The notes below the pieces were generated by a model, which did no database searches, was not told where the DNA came from, and was given only the letters and a program-made list of their open reading frames with translations. This document shows, piece by piece, positions 21,526 to 27,190 of a stretch of DNA of 29,219 nt. Numbering within the stretch: the first letter of the stretch is position 1; the number at the start of each line of letters is the position of its first letter. Source of the DNA: a virus. Both the position numbers and the translations under genes were made by a program. The stretch is taken from the IMG/VR virus record IMGVR_UViG_3300027907_000038, positions 1 to 29,219 of that record; one strand, given 5' to 3'.

Positions 21526-22110
21526 GTGTCTTTTGAGGACGAGATCCTGGCCGAGGCGAAGGCGCGGCGTGAGCGGCTCGAACACCCACCGGGCGGCCAC
21601 AGTTCCACCGACCTGGACATCCTATCCGCCCCGGCGGCGCGGGCGCTGGCAATCGCCCGGATAGAGGCCGAGGCAGAGGATGCACGGCGGGAGGCCGAGC
21701 AGTTTGCGGCGGCCCAGATGGAGGATCGGCGTCGAGAAGCGGTGGCGAGGGCCAAGGAGAGAGCCAGGGCCAAGGCGGAAATGGTGCAGCGGACCGAGCC
21801 ACGATTGTGCAAGCCGCCGCCCAAATTGCGGGAGATCGCCAAGGTAGTGGCTGAGCACTACGGCGTGACGGTGCTTGAACTAGTGGGAAGCGGGCGAAAA
21901 ACTCGTGTCACGCGCCCGCGGCAGGTATTTTGCTATCTCGCTCGCAAGCTCACGTTCAAATCGTTTCCCGACCTCGGCCGGGCACTGGGCGGGCGTGATC
22001 ACACCACAACTTTATGGGCATTTAATAAAATTGCTACACTAATAGTTGTAGACCAGAAACTTGCTGCAGAGGTCGAATCCATTTGCGCCAAATTGGGGGG
22101 GCTGCGGTGA
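21526..22110 (+). CDS. Replication protein with DnaA domain IV (DNA-binding), no ATPase
   Basis: The 194-residue protein starts at GTG 21526 behind GGAGGGATATC. Residues 35-90 form an Arg/Glu/Ala-rich coiled coil. Residues 100-170 match the C-terminal DnaA domain: IAKVVAEHYGVTVLELV, TRPRQVFCYLARKLT, FPDLGRALGGRDHTT. GGRDHTT at 155-161 is the DnaA-box-reading signature. The AAA+ motor of DnaA is absent. It may bind host or phage DnaA boxes to direct or redirect replication. A GTGA overlap joins it to the AP2-HNH gene. Confidence 0.8.
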   Translation: MSFEDEILAEAKARRERLEHPPGGHSSTDLDILSAPAARALAIARIEAEAEDARREAEQFAAAQMEDRRREAVARAKERARAKAEMVQRTEPRLCKPPPKLREIAKVVAEHYGVTVLELVGSGRKTRVTRPRQVFCYLARKLTFKSFPDLGRALGGRDHTTTLWAFNKIATLIVVDQKLAAEVESICAKLGGLR

Positions 22111-22688
22111 AATCCCGTATGAAATTTCGCCCACTACCTTCACAGGAGACGGTGCGGCGAAACCTTCATTATGATCCGCTGTCCGGGCTGTTTGTGTGGC
22201 TTGTTCAGACCAGGGGATGGGATCGAAGAGGTTCTCCCGCCGGAACCATCAGTAGAGGATATGTGAAGATCGGTATTGAGGGCCAACAATATCCGGCTGC
22301 TCGATTGGCGTGGGTTTATGTCTATGGGGCAATTCCTGAGGGCATGGAAATAGATCACAAGGACGGTAATCCGTCCAACAACAGGCTGTCCAATTTGCGG
22401 CTAGCGACATCGTCTCAGCAAAAGCAAAATAAAAAGGTTCAATCCAACAACAAATCCGGCCTCAAGGGCGCCTACTACCATGCCATTCACAAGGGAAAGA
22501 AATGGCGAACCCAGATCAAGGTCGGGGATCGACTGATCTTCCTTGGGTATTTCCATAGGCCAGAAGAAGCACACGCCGCCTATCGCGCTGCCGAGCAAAA
22601 ATTTTTCGGCGAATTTGCGCGACGCCTCACCGATCCCGAGCTCGCTGACGAAATTGCCTACATCCGCAGGACGCTGGAGGGAACATGA
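22107..22688 (+). CDS. AP2-HNH homing-type endonuclease, copy 1
   Basis: GTG 22107 overlaps the preceding stop (GTGA) and gives 193 residues. An N-terminal beta segment (YDPLSGLFVW, then GYVKIGI.GQQYPAARLAWVY) leads to an HNH core with IDHKDGNPSNNRLSNLRLAT (H84, N92). Residues 117-172 are an AP2 DNA-binding domain (SGLKGAYYHA, W, FLGYFHRPEEAHAAYRAAE, FFGEFAR). This architecture is typical of free-standing phage homing endonucleases that copy themselves between genomes. A second copy lies near 26.2 kb. The next gene starts at an ATGA overlap. Confidence 0.85.
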   Translation: MKSRMKFRPLPSQETVRRNLHYDPLSGLFVWLVQTRGWDRRGSPAGTISRGYVKIGIEGQQYPAARLAWVYVYGAIPEGMEIDHKDGNPSNNRLSNLRLATSSQQKQNKKVQSNNKSGLKGAYYHAIHKGKKWRTQIKVGDRLIFLGYFHRPEEAHAAYRAAEQKFFGEFARRLTDPELADEIAYIRRTLEGT

Positions 22689-23047
22689 CGGTTGCTCTGA
22701 CGCGGACGCAATGGGCTGCCCGTATTTCGAAAGCATGGGAGTCCGCGGCCAAAGACATGCTGCAGGCTATTTTTCAGATTGGCCGCAATCTGCTCGCAGC
22801 GAAAGGCCCCGGTCCCGGTGCGCTCGAGCACGGCGAATTTATTGCCATGGTTGAGAGCGATTTGCCGTTCAGCCGAATTACAGCCAACAAATTCATGAGG
22901 ATAGCGCGCGACCCTCGCCTGTCAGATGATACACATGTGCATCATTTGCTGCCCCCCAGGAGTGGTTCTGGCCCCGTGAGCAGAACTACCCGGAATTCCG
23001 GAATTACAACACCATCAACAAGTCGGTTGGGCGGAAAGTCCTGGTGA
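22685..23047 (+). CDS. DUF3102-type phage protein with probable broken C-terminus
   Basis: Residues 5-90 match the phage family marked by a helical start, a GR.L..AK segment, HGEFIAMVESDLPFSRITANKFMRIARDPRLS and a following H-LLPP motif. After LLPP the 120-residue reading continues as an unnatural Ser/Thr/Arg-rich tail. The frame one base back encodes a protein-like tail that ends exactly at the next gene's ATGA overlap (see next entry). The switch point is a run of six C at 22952-22957. A real 139-residue product would need a -1 shift, or the run has lost or gained a base. The family is often found with replication genes. Confidence 0.65.
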   Translation: MTVALTRTQWAARISKAWESAAKDMLQAIFQIGRNLLAAKGPGPGALEHGEFIAMVESDLPFSRITANKFMRIARDPRLSDDTHVHHLLPPRSGSGPVSRTTRNSGITTPSTSRLGGKSW

Positions 23048-23103
23048 AAGATGTGCACCGTGCGGTGCCGGCGTGGCAGCGGAAGGTGAAGGCCGAGCCA
23101 TGA
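22930..23103 (+). pseudogene. Start-less downstream frame fused to the DUF3102 gene
   Basis: This frame has no start codon upstream of its open part; a TGA lies at 22927-22929. It reads QEWFWPREQNYPEF, RNYNTINKSVGRKVLVKDVH, then AVPAWQRKVKAEP, and stops in a TGA overlapping the replication gene ATG at 23100. The aromatic and charged composition and the precise ATGA overlap look coding, unlike the tail in the annotated frame. It is either the true end of the upstream protein after a frameshift, or a remnant of another gene joined by deletion. Confidence 0.5.
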
Positions 23104-23606
23104 AGTGGTTCCGCTTCTACACCGAGGCGCTGCACGATCCGAAGGTGCAGCAATTGCCGGGCGACCTGTTCAAGGTCTGGGTGAGTATTCTGTGTCTTGC
23201 TTCCCGGTATGGCGGGGAGATACCTGTTGCGGCAGTACCACACCATTTGTCGCACCGTTCTGACCGTGCGGTTCGGGAGATTAATGACCTGATCCGGCGC
23301 GGACTTTTGGTCTACGGCGGCGGATTAATAATTCCTCACAACTGGCATGGCCGGCAATACAAATCTGACCTCAGTACCGAGCGTGTCCGACGGTTCAGGA
23401 CACGCTCAATGAAACGTTTCAGAAACGTTTCAAATGAAACGCATGAAACGGCCCCAGAGAAGAAAGTAAGTAAGAAAGAAAGAGAGCGAGCAAGCAAGTG
23501 GGTGGCCGACCTTGAAGCAAGGCTCGCTGCTGAGACCCAATCGGCCAACGTCACCAGCCTCGACGCTCTCCGAAACCTCACGCCACTCACCAAGTGGAGG
23601 GAATAG
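23100..23606 (+). CDS. Replisome-organiser-like phage replication protein
   Basis: ATG 23100 gives 168 residues. Residues 1-85 form a winged-helix type domain seen in phage replication initiators: WFRFYTEALHDPKVQQLPGD, FKVWVSILCLASR, IPVAAVPHHL, INDLIRRGLLV, PHNWHGRQYKSDLSTERVRR. The rest is a basic linker with MKRFRNVSNETHETAPE, then a Lys/Glu-rich stretch and helices. The linker DNA carries repeated GAAACG units and a purine-rich run, recalling the origin inside lambda O. The protein probably binds its own gene and recruits host helicase. It follows the DUF3102 frame by coupling. Confidence 0.7.
   Translation: MKWFRFYTEALHDPKVQQLPGDLFKVWVSILCLASRYGGEIPVAAVPHHLSHRSDRAVREINDLIRRGLLVYGGGLIIPHNWHGRQYKSDLSTERVRRFRTRSMKRFRNVSNETHETAPEKKVSKKERERASKWVADLEARLAAETQSANVTSLDALRNLTPLTKWRE
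23411..23500. other. Candidate replication origin within the replisome-organiser gene
   Basis: Two GAAACGTTTC palindromes (23411-23420, 23422-23431) and two further GAAACG half-copies (23436-23441, 23445-23450) form an iteron-like cluster. They are followed by an almost pure purine run on the plus strand (23456-23490, repeating AAGT/AAGA units). Iterons plus a strand-asymmetric melting region inside the initiator gene match the lambda origin plan. This is inference from sequence layout only. Confidence 0.4.
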
Positions 23607-23608
23607 CT

Positions 23609-23773
23609 ATGGCCGAGGAAGAACCCAAGCCAGTGAACTCACCTGAGCCAGAGGCAGCCGAACTGGAGGCCGTCATCAAAAAAAGGCACTGGCTGGTTGG
23701 CAACTCAGGCTGGGTGCGGCCAACCCACGACGCCCTGCGCGCCCGCTACGGCACCCGCACGGAGGAGCCTTGA
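23609..23773 (+). CDS. 54-residue protein
   Basis: ATG 23609, behind GTGGAGGGAATAGCT, opens 54 codons. The N-terminus is Glu/Pro-rich (AEEEPKPVNSPEPEAAELE) and the C-terminus reads KKRHWLVGNSGWVRPTHDALRARYG. Its TGA overlaps the next gene's TTG. The tight spacing to both neighbours and good ribosome site support it. No family is recognised. Confidence 0.6.
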   Translation: MAEEEPKPVNSPEPEAAELEAVIKKRHWLVGNSGWVRPTHDALRARYGTRTEEP

Positions 23774-24282
23774 CCCGCACGTTCGATCGCCGCATCCCGG
23801 TTGCCCCGTTCAACGCCCAGCTCGGCTCGGCCGTCCTGCCCGACCCGGAGCCCGGGCCGGACGGCACCGACCAGGTGCGGCTCACCGTCAGCCTGCGCGA
23901 CGACCCGCTCGGCCGGCTGCACGCCCGCCGGCAGATCGGCCAGGCGCAGTACGAGGCTGGCCGCCACTGGCAGGCGCTGTACGAGGCGGCCGAGGTGGGC
24001 GCCGTGCGCTCCGTCGACACCACGGTCACGCCGGTCGACGGCGGCGCGTGGCCGGAGCCGTTGACCGAGCGGCGGCGCAAGGCGGCGCTCGAGCTCGCCC
24101 GCATCGATCGCCTGCTCGGCCAGGACGGCACCAGCCTCGTGCACGCCGTCCTGGTGCACAAGCGCTTGTTTCGCGACCTGGCGGTCGGCGAGCGCATGGT
24201 GCGCTACATCGGGCTGCGGTTCGCGGAATGTCTGACCACGATTGCGTGCGCAACTGGATATTCAACCGGGCGAGGGGCTTGA
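23770..24282 (+). CDS. DUF6456-like phage regulator candidate
   Basis: TTG 23770 overlaps the preceding TGA and has GGAGGAGCC upstream; 170 residues follow. The layout LGRLHARRQIGQAQYEAGRHWQ, then VDGG...PEPLTERRRKAA, LARIDRLLGQDGTSLVHAVL and RYIGLRFAECL resembles the alphaproteobacterial DUF6456 domain, with a terminal HTH-like pair of helices. Such proteins sit at the end of phage early regions where late-gene activators are common. A regulatory role is inference. The gene is noticeably more GC-rich than its neighbours. A terminator lies downstream. Confidence 0.6.
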   Translation: MTRTFDRRIPVAPFNAQLGSAVLPDPEPGPDGTDQVRLTVSLRDDPLGRLHARRQIGQAQYEAGRHWQALYEAAEVGAVRSVDTTVTPVDGGAWPEPLTERRRKAALELARIDRLLGQDGTSLVHAVLVHKRLFRDLAVGERMVRYIGLRFAECLTTIACATGYSTGRGA

Positions 24283-24337
24283 CAATGGGTCCGCTTCAGC
24301 GGCAGGTTTTCGTCAGTCTGCGGTTATGCGTTCTGAG

Positions 24338-24368
24338 CCCGGCCGGGGAAACCCGTGGCCGGGTTTTT
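24338..24368 (+). terminator. Intrinsic terminator at the end of the replication operon
   Basis: CCCGGCC (24338-24344) pairs with GGCCGGG (24357-24363), with an inner GGG-GAAA-CCC helix in the loop, and TTTTT follows (24364-24368). It separates the early replication operon from the small-gene region. Confidence 0.85.
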
Positions 24369-24384
24369 CATTGGGGAGAGGCCG

Positions 24385-24681
24385 ATGCAAACCGATAGGC
24401 AGTTTTGCGTCAGCGGAAACTGGGCACTGGCCAGCGATGGCATGCAATGGGTTCTTCAGCGCCGCAATGGTCCTGGCTGGAAAGCCGTCTCGTTCGTTCG
24501 TTCAACCAAAGACATTCTCGCGCGTTGCATGCGGGAGAAGGGATGTTCTCCTCCCGATCAGGCGAGGCTGCTTGACGGGTTGCCGTCCTCGTTCGACGAA
24601 TGGCACCAAGGCGAGAGGCTCAGCGACATGCCTCATGCCGCTCAAACCGAACGGGAGCCAGAGATCCCGCTCCTCGGGTAA
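24385..24681 (+). CDS. Small unknown protein
   Basis: ATG 24385, with GGGGAGAGG upstream, gives 98 residues: FCVSGNWALASDGMQWVLQRR, a segment WKAVSFVRSTKDILARCMRE, and GLPSSFDEWHQGERL. The pattern resembles small phage proteins that are annotated without function. It starts 17 bases after a terminator, so it needs its own promoter or antitermination. There is no signal or membrane segment. Confidence 0.6.
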   Translation: MQTDRQFCVSGNWALASDGMQWVLQRRNGPGWKAVSFVRSTKDILARCMREKGCSPPDQARLLDGLPSSFDEWHQGERLSDMPHAAQTEREPEIPLLG

Positions 24682-24689
24682 AAAATTGC

Positions 24690-24896
24690 CATGAGGTAGC
24701 AGGTTGCTCGTCTCATGCGGCTTCCTAGTGGCCCTGGCGGCGTCCCCCAAAAGTTGCCAGGGCTCGGCGCGGCTCTCGTCCTCCTCTGCCCTCGTCCGGC
24801 GGGGCCGCGCCACTGAACACGGGGTGCCTGACTTGCGTGGCGTGAGCGGGCGCCCCGTCAGGGACGGTGGCAGCGACGGTTGCCACCATCCCGCTC
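24690..24896 (+). ncRNA. Candidate structured RNA of four hairpins
   Basis: No convincing gene fills 24682-24919; the one long frame there has no ribosome site and an odd composition. The stretch instead holds four perfect stems. H1: CATGAG/CTCATG (24690-24695, 24712-24717) with inner AGCA/TGCT. H2: GCCCTGGC/GCCAGGGC (24731-24738, 24756-24763). H3: GGCGCGGC/GCCGCGCC (24766-24773, 24804-24811). H4: GAGCGGG/CCCGCTC (24844-24850, 24890-24896) enclosing GGTGGCA/TGCCACC (24866-24872, 24881-24887). It ends 23 bases before the next gene and could be a separate RNA or a leader. Confidence 0.45.
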
Positions 24897-24919
24897 GCCC
24901 CGACCAAGGAGATGGCGAC

Positions 24920-25165
24920 ATGAGGCGTCACGGCGATTATCCGATCGACGAAATGATCGCAGCCGCGGCAGCAGCAAAAAGTCCACTGGAGGCCGTCTTC
25001 GCTGCCCTGCGACTGCTCGATAAAGCCGGTGGCTACGTAGGCTTGCCGATAAACGGGCGGGGAGGAGGCAACTGGCGCCCTGGTATCGCTGAATTGAAGC
25101 GACGCACCATGCGGCGGCGGCGCAGCCAGACGGCAGGCAAGTCCCAGGAAAGGGGGCCGCCATGA
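24920..25165 (+). CDS. Small basic protein
   Basis: ATG 24920 is preceded by AAGGAGATGGCGAC; the frame runs further upstream but through the structured stretch without a ribosome site. The 81-residue product has an Ala-rich helix (IDEMIAAAAAAKSPLEAVFAA), a middle segment, then a very basic C-terminus (ELKRRTMRRRRSQ). It may bind nucleic acid; no family is recognised. It overlaps the next ATG by four bases. Confidence 0.6.
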   Translation: MRRHGDYPIDEMIAAAAAAKSPLEAVFAALRLLDKAGGYVGLPINGRGGGNWRPGIAELKRRTMRRRRSQTAGKSQERGPP

Positions 25166-25452
25166 TTGGCGCTCTGGTACAAATTCTATTTGCAGTTGTG
25201 CTGATGGGCGTGATTTGGTGGGGCGTGCAGAAGCTGCTGCCGTTGATTCCGATGGGGGAGCCATTTCGGACGATTGTGTACGTACTGTGTGTGATAATTT
25301 TGGTAATTATTGTGATGTGGATAATTTGGCAGCTGCTGGTGATTTCCGGGCTTGTGAGTGGCCGGCCCTTTCGGCTCGGAGGAGGAATCGCAGATAGAAC
25401 GATTGCCGCCATTTCCGCCTCGCCCGCCCGACATCTGCAAGGATGGGGGTAG
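25162..25452 (+). CDS. Two-TM membrane protein (Thivi_2564-like)
   Basis: The 96-residue protein has two long hydrophobic helices (residues 3-28, ALVQILFAVVLMGVIWWGVQ region; residues 36-65, TIVYVLCVIILVIIVMWIIW), with a short LPLIPMGEPFR loop between them. This resembles the Thivi_2564 family of small membrane proteins, common in phages and prophages of Proteobacteria. The C-terminal 30 residues are low in features. It could act in lysis (holin-like) but stands apart from the endolysin. It is coupled to the preceding gene by ATGA. Confidence 0.65.
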   Translation: MIGALVQILFAVVLMGVIWWGVQKLLPLIPMGEPFRTIVYVLCVIILVIIVMWIIWQLLVISGLVSGRPFRLGGGIADRTIAAISASPARHLQGWG

Positions 25453-25481
25453 ACCGTGTTAAAACTCGATGGAGAGTGCAA

Positions 25482-25538
25482 ATGCTGAAATTCCTGCTCG
25501 GCGGCGGCCTGCCCGGCCATGCTATATCAGTGGTTTAA
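25482..25538 (+). pseudogene. 18-codon ORF, possible stub of a 3TM holin gene
   Basis: ATG 25482, behind GGAGAGTGCA, encodes MLKFLLGGGLPGHAISVV and then stops. The good ribosome site and the opening MLKFLLGGGL resemble the start of 3TM-type phage holins, whose remaining 100 or so residues are absent. It follows a membrane-protein gene, as holin genes of that type often do. The simplest reading is a deletion remnant; a functional micro-peptide cannot be excluded. Confidence 0.3.
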
Positions 25539-25614
25539 TCCAGCGGTAGAGGAGGTCACGCCCGGCTGGCAGTTGATTTTTGGCGGGGCTGTGCACAAGA
25601 GGGCGCCGAGGACA

Positions 25615-25767
25615 ATGACTGACGCAGATCTCGAGGCACGCCGCGCACTCAAGGCGGCAATGCGCGGTAGTTGCATGATTGTGAACAGCCTGATCGCGGG
25701 CGGCCCATACTGTCAAGTCCCCGCGAACCGCGAACAAACAATGGCCAAATCAGGAAAAATGGCGTAG
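25615..25767 (+). CDS. Doubtful 50-residue ORF in a poorly coding interval
   Basis: The interval 25539-25827 has no clear gene. This ORF (MTDADLEARRALKAAMRG, then a mixed tail) has GAGG only three bases before its ATG, and its second half does not look protein-like. The frame is open back to an ATG at 25519 without a ribosome site. It could be a truncated remnant. No other coding or RNA signal is seen here apart from the hairpin at 25788. Confidence 0.25.
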   Translation: MTDADLEARRALKAAMRGSCMIVNSLIAGGPYCQVPANREQTMAKSGKMA

Positions 25768-25787
25768 TTTGGAAATGTCAATCCCCT

Positions 25788-25812
25788 CGGAATAAGGGAG
25801 GGGGTTATTCCG
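25788..25812 (+). promoter_or_regulatory. Stem-loop with purine loop before the 59-residue gene
   Basis: CGGAATAA (25788-25795) and TTATTCCG (25805-25812) pair perfectly over eight bases and expose a GGGAGGGGG loop. The hairpin ends 15 bases before the ATG at 25828. There is no T tract, so it is not a terminator. It could influence translation or RNA stability of the following gene. Confidence 0.4.
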
Positions 25813-25827
25813 ACAACGGAGGCTCAT

Positions 25828-26007
25828 ATGCCCTCAGTCAGCAAGGCCCAGGCCCGCCTGATGGCCGCCGCCGCGCACAACCCGTCCTTCGCAAAAAAAG
25901 TAGGCGTTCCGGGCAAGGTCGCCAAGGAATTTAATGCTGCAGATAAGGCAACCCGTAAAACCTCCGTCGCCATCCCAAAATATCGCGCCGCCAAGCGGGG
26001 AAAATGA
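25828..26007 (+). CDS. Small conserved phage protein (KAQARLM family)
   Basis: ATG 25828, with ACGGAGGCTCAT upstream, gives 59 residues with the pattern SKAQARLMAAAAHNPSFAKK, VPGKVAKEFNAADK and a basic end. This short protein type is widespread near structural or packaging genes of tailed phages and has no firmly assigned function; small basic virion-associated proteins are one possibility. Its TGA overlaps the next micro-ORF (ATGA). Confidence 0.75.
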   Translation: MPSVSKAQARLMAAAAHNPSFAKKVGVPGKVAKEFNAADKATRKTSVAIPKYRAAKRGK

Positions 26008-26048
26008 TCCACCTCATCGCCATCATCCTCATCGTTCTCCTGATGTGA
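26004..26048 (+). CDS. 14-residue hydrophobic micro-ORF
   Basis: An ATGA overlap with the preceding stop opens 14 codons, MIHLIAIILIVLLM, almost all hydrophobic, ending six bases before the next ATG. Coupling on both sides and its membrane-like composition favour translation. Tiny hydrophobic peptides of this type can insert into membranes. Evidence is limited to layout. Confidence 0.35.
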   Translation: MIHLIAIILIVLLM

Positions 26049-26053
26049 CCCCA

Positions 26054-26230
26054 ATGGACTACCGCGACCTCCTCGCCAAATACATGCAGCACATCGTCGA
26101 CTGCGAAGGCTTCGACTACGTCTCCAACATCGTCGTCGAGCCCGGCGGGCGCTTCAACTCGCACCAAGAAATAGACGAACTCAAAAAGATAGCCGCCGAA
26201 ATTAAACCAGAGCCCCAGCCCGGCGACTGA
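26054..26230 (+). CDS. Small acidic phage protein
   Basis: ATG 26054 gives 58 residues; the frame is open to 25934, but upstream lies other coding sequence. The product begins MDYRDLLAKYMQHIVDCEG and ends in a helix, DELKKIAAEIKPEPQPGD. No Shine-Dalgarno sequence is obvious, so translation may depend on the preceding micro-ORF. No family is recognised. The AP2-HNH gene starts three bases after its stop. Confidence 0.55.
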   Translation: MDYRDLLAKYMQHIVDCEGFDYVSNIVVEPGGRFNSHQEIDELKKIAAEIKPEPQPGD

Positions 26231-26233
26231 GAA

Positions 26234-26731
26234 ATGAAAACCCTGACTGCGGACCGGCTCCGGGAATTAATTTTCTACGATCCGGACACAGGCATCTTTA
26301 CTTGGCGAGTGGCGCCTCGAAATGCATGCCGAAGAGCTGGCGATGTGGCGGGAGCAAATAATTCTGGCCACTGGAAAATTGGCATAGGCGGTGGTGTCTA
26401 TGGAGCCCATCGCTTGGCATGGCTCTACATGACCGGAGAAATGCCAAATATGCAGATCGACCACAAAAACATGGTCGGGACAGATAATCGTTGGAGTAAT
26501 TTGCGCTTGGCAACAAAATCCCAGAACCTGGCAAATTCACGCGCGCGGAAAGACAATTTTTCCGGGTTCAAGGGTGCATATTACGACAAAAAGTCGGGCA
26601 AGTGGCGAGCCCAGGTGAGACACAACGGCAAGCTTCACTCCCTTGGCCGATTTCCAACGCCGCGAGAAGCAAACGCCGCCTACCTCGTTGCCGCTTCTAA
26701 ACTGTTCGGCGAATTTGCCCGAGCGGGTTGA
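26234..26731 (+). CDS. AP2-HNH homing-type endonuclease, copy 2
   Basis: The 165-residue protein has the same architecture as copy 1: an N-terminal FYDPDTGIFTWRV beta segment, a YGAHRLAWLYMTG segment, an HNH core QIDHKNMVGTDNRWSNLRLA (H77, N85), and an AP2 domain at residues 110-163 (SGFKGAYYDKK, W, LGRFPTPREANAAYLVAA, LFGEFAR). The two differ in length and in most residues outside the motifs, so they are related but not recent duplicates. It lies directly before the terminase genes, a usual landing place for homing nucleases. Confidence 0.85.
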   Translation: MKTLTADRLRELIFYDPDTGIFTWRVAPRNACRRAGDVAGANNSGHWKIGIGGGVYGAHRLAWLYMTGEMPNMQIDHKNMVGTDNRWSNLRLATKSQNLANSRARKDNFSGFKGAYYDKKSGKWRAQVRHNGKLHSLGRFPTPREANAAYLVAASKLFGEFARAG

Positions 26732-26734
26732 CCA

Positions 26735-27190
26735 ATGCCCGTCCTGTCTAACCCGCGTCACGAACGCTTCGCCCAAGAACTGGCTAGTGGCAAATCTGCA
26801 ACAGAGGCGTACGTGACAGCAGGCTTCAAGCCAAATCGCCACAACGCATGCCGCTTGAAAACAAATGAACACATCGAAAACCGCGTCGCCGAATTGCAAG
26901 GTGGCACCGCTGAAGAATTCATCCTGAACCGGCAGTTCGTTCTCGATCGGCTGAAGCAAAATCTCGATCGTGCCATGCAGTTGCGCGAAGGCGCCGTCGC
27001 CAACAAAGCATTGGAACTGCTCGGCAAGGAAATCGGCATGTTCGTCGAGCGCAAGGAGGTTGGCCCGCCCGGCTCCTTCGTTGCTCTCTTGCCGGAGAAG
27101 ACGGAAACAGCAGAAGAATGGGTGCAGCAGCTAAACGGCTCGAGCCCACAGTCGTCTGGCGGCCCCAAGCCGGTCCCCAGACCCAACTGA
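26735..27190 (+). CDS. Terminase small subunit
   Basis: The 151-residue protein has the small-terminase HTH opening: NPRHERFAQELASGKSATEAY, VTAGFKPNRHNACRLKTN and a helix with IENRVAELQ. These are followed by a central coiled segment (LDRLKQNLDRAMQLREGAVANKALELLGKEIGMF) typical of the oligomerisation core. It recognises the packaging site and loads the large subunit. Its last 73 bases overlap the large-subunit gene, which suggests coupled translation. Confidence 0.85.
   Translation: MPVLSNPRHERFAQELASGKSATEAYVTAGFKPNRHNACRLKTNEHIENRVAELQGGTAEEFILNRQFVLDRLKQNLDRAMQLREGAVANKALELLGKEIGMFVERKEVGPPGSFVALLPEKTETAEEWVQQLNGSSPQSSGGPKPVPRPN

Noticed and set aside
24704-24919. Upstream extension of the 81-residue gene as a longer protein
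   Set aside because: It has no Shine-Dalgarno sequence at its start and a non-protein-like composition. It runs through the strong hairpins, whereas AAGGAG precedes ATG 24920.
25500-25600. tRNA-like stretch around TGGTTTAATCCAGCGGTAGAGG
   Set aside because: It has a D-loop-like GCGGTAGAG, but no matching acceptor stem, anticodon arm or TTCGA loop in the right order.
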